This document shows positions 23,664 to 27,862 of a stretch of 27,862 bases of DNA, piece by piece. This DNA is from Gammaproteobacteria bacterium. Its GTDB lineage: Bacteria > Pseudomonadota > Gammaproteobacteria > Arenicellales > JAOTYS01. The stretch spans positions 1-27,862 of the forward strand of contig JAOTYS010000014.1 of assembly GCA_029861795.1 (NCBI GenBank), written 5' to 3'. The notes beneath the pieces were generated by a model. It saw only the letters and a list, made by a program, of their open reading frames with translations. It was not told where the DNA came from and made no database searches. The position numbers and the translations under genes are program-made. Within the stretch, counting starts at the first letter, position 1, and each line of letters begins with the position of its first letter.

Positions 23664-25775
23664 ATGAATGATGCTCAACTTGTTCGACGAGAGCAACATG
23701 GTGCAGTGTCCATCGTCATTATCGATAACCCACCAGTAAACGCGATAGCAGTGGGTGTGCCGAAGGGAATCGTCGAGGCGATAACGGACGCGCAAGCAGA
23801 TCCATCGGTTACCGCGTTGATCGTGACCGGGGGTGGCCGCGGAACCATTGCCGGCGCGGACATTCGTATGTTCGGTAAACCATGGCCCAAGACTGAGCCT
23901 CGCTTGTGGGATGTCATCGACAGCATTGAGGCCTCGCCGAAGCCTGTCGTTGCAGCGCTACCAGACCTTTGTCTCGGCGGTGGGCTTGAGCTCGCCATGG
24001 CGTGTCATTATCGCGTGATCGCCGCTAAAGGCATGGTGGGCCAACCGGAGGTTAAGCTCGGGATGCCACCGGGTGCGGGTGGAACACAACGTTTGCCGCG
24101 CTTGGCGGGTGTTGCCAAAGCGCTCGACATGATTCTTACCGGGGAGCCCATCGCTGCACAGGAAGCACTTCAGTATGGTGTTGTCGATGCGGTGCTGGAG
24201 GGGGATTTTCTAAGCGAGGCTTGTGGCTTCGCAGAACGCAAGGTCTCGACGTGTGACACCCACCCTTTAGTGCGTGACAAGACCCTGCAGAATCCAGACC
24301 CTGACATTTTTGACAAAACGCGCGCAAAGATCGCTAAACGCGCACGCGGCCAACTAGCGCCGTTTGCTTGCATCGATTGCGTTGAAGCAGCGACAACTAT
24401 GTCTTTTGATCAGGGAATACGTTTCGAGCGTGAAACCGCAGAAGCCTGTAAGGGATCCATTGAAGGTGCTGCTCTGCGACACGTGTTCTTTGCAGAGCGC
24501 GCGGCACGGAAGATCCCGGGCGTGACGCGTGATACTCCGATTGACTCGATCGAGCGTGGCGGTGTCATTGGCGCCGGGACCATGGGGGGGGGCATCGTCA
24601 TGTGTTTTGCAAATGCCGGTATGCCCGTCATTTTGATTGAGCGAGAACAAGACGCGTTGGACCGGGGCTTATCTCGGATTCGATCCAACTATGAAGCCAG
24701 TGCCAAGCGAGGTCGATTGTCACGGCAAGACATTGAGCAGCGCATGGCCTTGATCGCACCGCGGCTCGATTTTGGAGCACTCAAGGACGCCGATATTGTG
24801 ATCGAGGCGGTGTTCGAAGAGATGGATGTAAAGAAGAAGGTTTTTCGTGAATTGGACAAGGTTTGCAAGGGCAACGCGATACTGGCCACCAATACGTCCT
24901 ATCTTGACGTCGATCAAATTGCCAGCGTTGCGTCTGAACGCAAGCCCAACATTGTTGGTACTCATTTCTTTAGTCCCGCCAATGTGATGCGTTTATTGGA
25001 AGTTGTCCGCGCCTCAGCGGTTTCGCCGCGAACCCTTGCAAGCGTGACACAACTCGGTCGACGTCTCGGAAAGATCCCAATAGTCGCCGGTGTGTGTCAC
25101 GGCTTTATCGGTAACCGAATGTTAGAGGGTTATTTTCGGGAGGCGCACTTTCTTCTTGAAGAAGGCGCCATGCCGGAGCAAGTGGATCAGGTGCTTACGG
25201 AGTTCGGTATGGCGATGGGGCCTTTTGCAGTCGCTGACCTTGCAGGCCTGGATATCAGTTGGGCTAACCGCAAGGCAAATGCGCATAAACGCGATCCTAG
25301 CAAGCGTTACTCCGTGGTCGCAGACCGACTGTGCGAACGTGGCTGGTTTGGCCAAAAGATCGGACGCGGTTTCTACCGCTACGAGCAGGATGGCCGCAGA
25401 CCTATTTCGGACCCTGAGGTGCAGGAGCTCATAATCGAGGTGTCCAAAGCACTTGGGATCGAACGGCGAGCCATCGATAGCGAAGAGATTTTACTGCGTT
25501 GTTTAGCGCCTCTGGTCAACGAGGGCGCACGAATTCTGCAAGAAGGCATCGCGCTTCGTGCTAGCGATATCGATCTGGTTTGGATCAACGGCTATGGCTT
25601 TCCGAGCTGGCGGGGTGGGCCCATGTTTTGGGCTGAGCGGCGAGGGTTGACAGAAATGCTCGAAGCGATCCGCCGCTTTAATACGCAGCATGATTTCTGG
25701 GAGCCCGCTCCGCTGCTCGAGCAGCTAGTGTCCGACGGTAAAGGGTTCGCAGAAACTGACAGAGCTGGGCAGTAA
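23664..25775 (+). CDS. Bifunctional enoyl-CoA hydratase / 3-hydroxyacyl-CoA dehydrogenase (FadB/FadJ-like)
   Basis: The 703-residue protein has an N-terminal crotonase domain (about 1-200), with GGGLELAMACHYR carrying Glu109 and QPEVKLGMPPGAGGTQRLP carrying Glu129, the two acid residues of enoyl-CoA hydratases. A linker follows, then the NAD-binding domain from about 297 (GVIGAGTMGGGI) and the C-terminal dehydrogenase domains. The catalytic pair His434 (GTHFFSP) and Glu446 is spaced by 12 as in FadB. It hydrates trans-2-enoyl-CoA and oxidises the L-3-hydroxyacyl-CoA. Length is typical of the short FadB-like class. No thiolase or acyl-CoA dehydrogenase gene adjoins it here, so its partners must be elsewhere. 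It could take an acyl-CoA product of the island or simply serve fatty acids. Confidence 0.93.
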   Translation: MNDAQLVRREQHGAVSIVIIDNPPVNAIAVGVPKGIVEAITDAQADPSVTALIVTGGGRGTIAGADIRMFGKPWPKTEPRLWDVIDSIEASPKPVVAALPDLCLGGGLELAMACHYRVIAAKGMVGQPEVKLGMPPGAGGTQRLPRLAGVAKALDMILTGEPIAAQEALQYGVVDAVLEGDFLSEACGFAERKVSTCDTHPLVRDKTLQNPDPDIFDKTRAKIAKRARGQLAPFACIDCVEAATTMSFDQGIRFERETAEACKGSIEGAALRHVFFAERAARKIPGVTRDTPIDSIERGGVIGAGTMGGGIVMCFANAGMPVILIEREQDALDRGLSRIRSNYEASAKRGRLSRQDIEQRMALIAPRLDFGALKDADIVIEAVFEEMDVKKKVFRELDKVCKGNAILATNTSYLDVDQIASVASERKPNIVGTHFFSPANVMRLLEVVRASAVSPRTLASVTQLGRRLGKIPIVAGVCHGFIGNRMLEGYFREAHFLLEEGAMPEQVDQVLTEFGMAMGPFAVADLAGLDISWANRKANAHKRDPSKRYSVVADRLCERGWFGQKIGRGFYRYEQDGRRPISDPEVQELIIEVSKALGIERRAIDSEEILLRCLAPLVNEGARILQEGIALRASDIDLVWINGYGFPSWRGGPMFWAERRGLTEMLEAIRRFNTQHDFWEPAPLLEQLVSDGKGFAETDRAGQ

Positions 25776-25780
25776 ATGGC

Positions 25781-25909
25781 TGAGCTTCGAATCTAACAAC
25801 CGGTAAGATATTTCATCCGTGTCTCTTAGGGGCAAGTTCCGGGGGCTTTGTTTGAGCTTCGAATTTCGACACTTGCCGCAGTTACATCGTTGTCACTTGC
25901 CGCCGGTTG
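25781..25909. repeat. Convergent intergenic region with nested direct and inverted repeats
   Basis: A 12-nt direct repeat TGAGCTTCGAAT occurs at 25781-25792 and 25853-25864. GGCAAGT (about 25831-25837) is inverted in ACTTGCC (about 25871-25877), which recurs as ACTTGCCGCC further on. CAACCGG (25797-25803) is inverted at 25903-25909. The ends of the FadB-like and gloA genes face this region, so it may fold as a two-way terminator, though no T-run stands out. Confidence 0.4.
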
Positions 25910-25912
25910 GAC

Positions 25913-26344
25913 CTACTGATGTAGCTTCAAGATTGTTTCGTTCAGCTCGATTTTATAACCATCGGGATCTTCTATGAATGCGATCACTCGGGTACCGTGC
26001 TTCATCGGACCCGGAGGACGCGTTATCGTCACACCCGCTTTTTCTAAGCGCTCGCACGATTCGTATACATTGGGTACCTCGATACAAATGTGTCCCCAGC
26101 CGTTACCTTTGTCGTAGGGCGTCTGCTGATCCCAGTTATGAGTGATCTCAATCGCTGGGAAGCTCTCTTCAGGACCATAGCCGATAAAAACGTTGGTGAA
26201 CTTTCCGTCAGGGTAGTCCGTACTACGCAGCACCTGCATTCCCAATAGACCTGTATAAAAGGCTAGGGACTTCTCCAGGTTCACCACACGTATCATGGTG
26301 TGTGCGAGTCGATATTGATCCGAATTTTTCACGGTTTCGTTCAT
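25913..26344 (-). CDS. gloA: Lactoylglutathione lyase (glyoxalase I)
   Basis: The 143-residue protein closely follows bacterial GloA. It has LAHTMIRVVNLEKSLAFYTG at the start, GYGPEESFPAIEITHNWDQ in the middle, and HGTRVIAFIEDPDGYKIEL at the end. The four metal ligands are present at His15, Glu66, His85 and Glu133. It isomerises the methylglyoxal-glutathione hemithioacetal to S-lactoylglutathione in the cytoplasm, a housekeeping detoxification step. AGAGGCG precedes the ATG and a good promoter lies just upstream, so it is probably transcribed alone. I see no functional link to the catabolic island. Confidence 0.95.
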   Translation of the reverse strand: MNETVKNSDQYRLAHTMIRVVNLEKSLAFYTGLLGMQVLRSTDYPDGKFTNVFIGYGPEESFPAIEITHNWDQQTPYDKGNGWGHICIEVPNVYESCERLEKAGVTITRPPGPMKHGTRVIAFIEDPDGYKIELNETILKLHQ

Positions 26345-26373
26345 GGTCGCCTCTTTTTTGCGTGCCGAAGAGT

Positions 26374-26402
26374 ATTATGAGAGAAGCTAACACTATCGCC
26401 AA
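26374..26402 (-). promoter_or_regulatory. Probable sigma70 promoter of gloA
   Basis: Read leftward, TTGGCG (26402-26397) and CATAAT (26379-26374) match -35 and -10 at 4 and 5 of 6 positions with a 17-nt spacer. The start would lie about 25 nt before the gloA ATG. Confidence 0.45.
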
Positions 26403-26573
26403 GTCCCGAACCCGTCTTCGAGGCATATTATCTCATCGGAGTGTGATGGGTGCAGCTAGCCGCTGAACAGCGACAAGATGGATTTCTATGGGGCTCTCGT
26501 TTCTTTGTTATCTGACACGTTCTATGTTTCTTAGTGAAATCGACAGAATCGACCCAGCGATCTGACCCATCAA

Positions 26574-27407
26574 TTAATGCTTGCCACGACTGGCCAGGTC
26601 ACTCGTGCGACGATAATGCCTGCGTCGATGCCGCTTGCGTCGCTCCACTCCGAGCCAGCTTGAAGTGTTCACTCGTCTATCAGCTTTACGTCGTTCAACA
26701 CCGGCACGGTGTTCATTCTTGTCAGGGTCTTCGTCGCTGTTTTGATCCGGATCCTCTGCGATATCGCTTTGAACGTTGAACAAATCGCTCTCTGGAGCGA
26801 GGCTTCTTCCCATCTCGCAAATGTTATTCCAGCTTTGTTTATCAATGGACTTGCATCGTTGTTTGAACTCTTGTACCTGTCGCACGAACTCACTCTTTTC
26901 CCCTGCTGCATACAACAACGATAGCAATCTATGACGATTGTGTGCATCGTCCGGAGATCTCTCAAGCAGACCCTGTAATAGTTTGATGACGTCCTCATTG
27001 TCCATTTGATCGTCGAGGCTCGACTCAGTTACTTCGATCGCGCGAATGGAATCTCTGAGATGTGGGTCCCGAAACATTTCACTAGATTGCACAAACGCAT
27101 CATCCCTTGAATCGTCTCGGGTATCAGCCGAGGGTAATCCAGATGCTGACGACACATCTGTGATCATGTTTGGTTGAGTGGTTGCCCCAACAATAGGCTC
27201 GCTCTCGCTCGTCATTGCATTTGTAGTTGGTGACCCAGTGCCTTGTATGACTTGAGTTGCGTCTGCTAAGCGTATCGCTGCCTCGTAAAGTTCGCTGCTC
27301 GAACCGTATTCGTGGACCGGTCGTTTTTGTCTAAAAGGAGCATAGCCCGTCGACCAGAACAAATAGCCCAGCAACCCCATTATCAAAGCCACGATAATCC
27401 ACGTCAT
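26574..27407 (-). CDS. Single-pass membrane protein with FimV C-terminal-like/TPR segment
   Basis: The 277-residue protein starts with one hydrophobic segment (2-19), then a polar, Ser/Thr/Asp-rich linker (about 35-130). A helical stretch follows (about 138-210), ending in W..ICEMGRSLAPESDLF. That segment resembles the C-terminal domain of FimV (LL..L...P.....R..LL.LY...G....F, then MG..L.P...LF), a peptidoglycan-associated polar organiser of type IV pili in gammaproteobacteria. The last 45 residues are very basic, with two copies of GVERRK (237-242 and 253-258) followed by DRR or HRRR. The full FimV (LysM, large size) is missing, so this is a short FimV-like relative. Its exact function is unknown. 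Confidence 0.65.
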   Translation of the reverse strand: MTWIIVALIMGLLGYLFWSTGYAPFRQKRPVHEYGSSSELYEAAIRLADATQVIQGTGSPTTNAMTSESEPIVGATTQPNMITDVSSASGLPSADTRDDSRDDAFVQSSEMFRDPHLRDSIRAIEVTESSLDDQMDNEDVIKLLQGLLERSPDDAHNRHRLLSLLYAAGEKSEFVRQVQEFKQRCKSIDKQSWNNICEMGRSLAPESDLFNVQSDIAEDPDQNSDEDPDKNEHRAGVERRKADRRVNTSSWLGVERRKRHRRRHYRRTSDLASRGKH

Positions 27408-27730
27408 ACTTTAGAAAATGTAGATGCTGATCCATCTGGTGCCACTGTTAGTGCAAAATATTTGTGAAAATATAAACATATCAGTCGGTTACCGACCCCT
27501 CAGTGTCGATCCAACTTTTGGAACGACTAGGGTGGCCACGGCCTGTCTCAGGTTGAGTTCATCAAGGTGTGGATGCGCCAGGCGAGCCGATGGATTGCTT
27601 GACATATATCAATGGACTAACTCACCGAAGCTGACACATATAGCTCGCAATTGATGTATTATATTAGTAAATAAGAATTGCTATCATTCGTGTTACTGTT
27701 TCGTGATGATATCGGTAGAGGATCAAAATA
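27408..27730. other. Divergent intergenic region before the iron-binding protein gene
   Basis: The 323 nt lie between the FimV-like gene and the rightward fbpA-like gene. Apart from the Fur-box-like site at 27670-27688 and AT-rich promoter-like sequence at about 27651-27680, I see nothing coding; a 76-codon open frame at 27424-27654 has no family resemblance or ribosome-binding site. Confidence 0.5.
27670..27688. promoter_or_regulatory. Fur-box-like operator
   Basis: AATAAGAATTGCTATCATT matches the Fur-box form AATGATAATTATTATCATT at 15 of 19 positions. It stands 42 nt upstream of the fbpA-like ATG within an AT-rich promoter region (TTGATG at 27651-27656 is a possible -35). Iron-dependent repression of the downstream gene is expected. 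Confidence 0.6.
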
Positions 27731-27862
27731 ATGCTATACGCTCATGTTAACTGTTTGAAATACCTCATTTGTCTTGTCTGCTGTCTATCGGCCTCAGGAT
27801 TGAACGCAGCCGAGGTCAATGTCTATTCTGCCAGAAAAGAGGACCTAATCAAGCCCCTTCTG
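27731..27862 (+). CDS. Iron(III) ABC transporter substrate-binding protein, N-terminal part (3' end outside window)
   Basis: Forty-four codons are visible before the right edge. A signal peptide (Lys10, hydrophobic YLICLVCCLSASGL, cleavage likely after LNA or NAA) is followed by AEVNVYSARKEDLIKPLL. This is the typical first strand and helix of FbpA/FutA-type ferric-binding proteins (VNVYS.R...LI.PLL). AGAGGA (27717-27722) precedes the ATG, and a Fur-box-like site lies upstream. The protein would capture ferric iron in the periplasm for an FbpBC-type importer encoded beyond the window. The family call rests on a short stretch but agrees with the operator. Confidence 0.75.
   Translation, partial: MLYAHVNCLKYLICLVCCLSASGLNAAEVNVYSARKEDLIKPLL

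Noticed and set aside
1..27862. CRISPR arrays, tRNAs, rRNAs, insertion sequences, prophage genes
   Set aside because: I looked for regularly spaced repeats, cloverleaf-type sequences and transposase or integrase motifs and saw none.

Overview
The window looks like a chromosomal segment of a gammaproteobacterium, probably free-living. The evidence is a GloA close to the enterobacterial enzyme, a FimV-C-terminal-like membrane protein, a Fur-box-like site ahead of an FbpA-type iron-binding protein, and FadB- and PuuE-type proteins. Base composition is moderate and fairly even by eye. TTG and GTG starts recur. I saw no rRNA, tRNA, CRISPR array, transposase or phage gene. The taxonomic call is an inference.

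Layout. (1) 3-2472 (+): the 3' part of a glutamine-synthetase-fold ligase, then a group II PLP decarboxylase of the sphingosine-1-phosphate-lyase-like type. (2) 2507-4379 (-): a cyclase/isatin-hydrolase-type enzyme, a Rid protein lacking the family arginine, and a short-chain dehydrogenase, forming one leftward operon. (3) 4380-4726: a divergent control region with a perfect 14-bp palindrome. (4) 4727-13065 (+): an XRE-cupin regulator, class III aminotransferase, DUF1116 (AllG-like) protein, HyuA, HyuB and a PuuE-type CE4 hydrolase. (5) 13112-15487 (-): an HpaB-type flavin-dependent monooxygenase and an isochorismatase-fold cysteine hydrolase. (6) 15782-20177 (+): a polar-amino-acid-type binding protein, a one-polypeptide permease-ATPase with a lipoprotein-like N-terminus, and a second class III aminotransferase. 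(7) 20305-23276: three DMT/EamA exporter-type genes, with the remains of a LysR regulator and its likely operator beside them. (8) 23664-27862: a FadB-like bifunctional beta-oxidation enzyme, GloA, a FimV-like protein, and the start of an iron-binding protein.

Working together. Regions 1-6 read as one catabolic island for a nitrogen-rich, probably cyclic amide or ureide-like compound. ABC uptake would feed oxygenation (HpaB type) and several hydrolases that open or cleave C-N amide bonds (HyuAB, CE4, cyclase type, cysteine hydrolase). A carbamoyl-transfer-type protein (DUF1116), two transaminases, a decarboxylase, a gamma-glutamyl-ligase-like enzyme and a dehydrogenase would act on the products. 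The parts resemble pieces of the Rut (pyrimidine), Puu (putrescine), allantoin/oxamate and hydantoin pathways, but the combination matches none I recognise. The substrate cannot be read from sequence alone.
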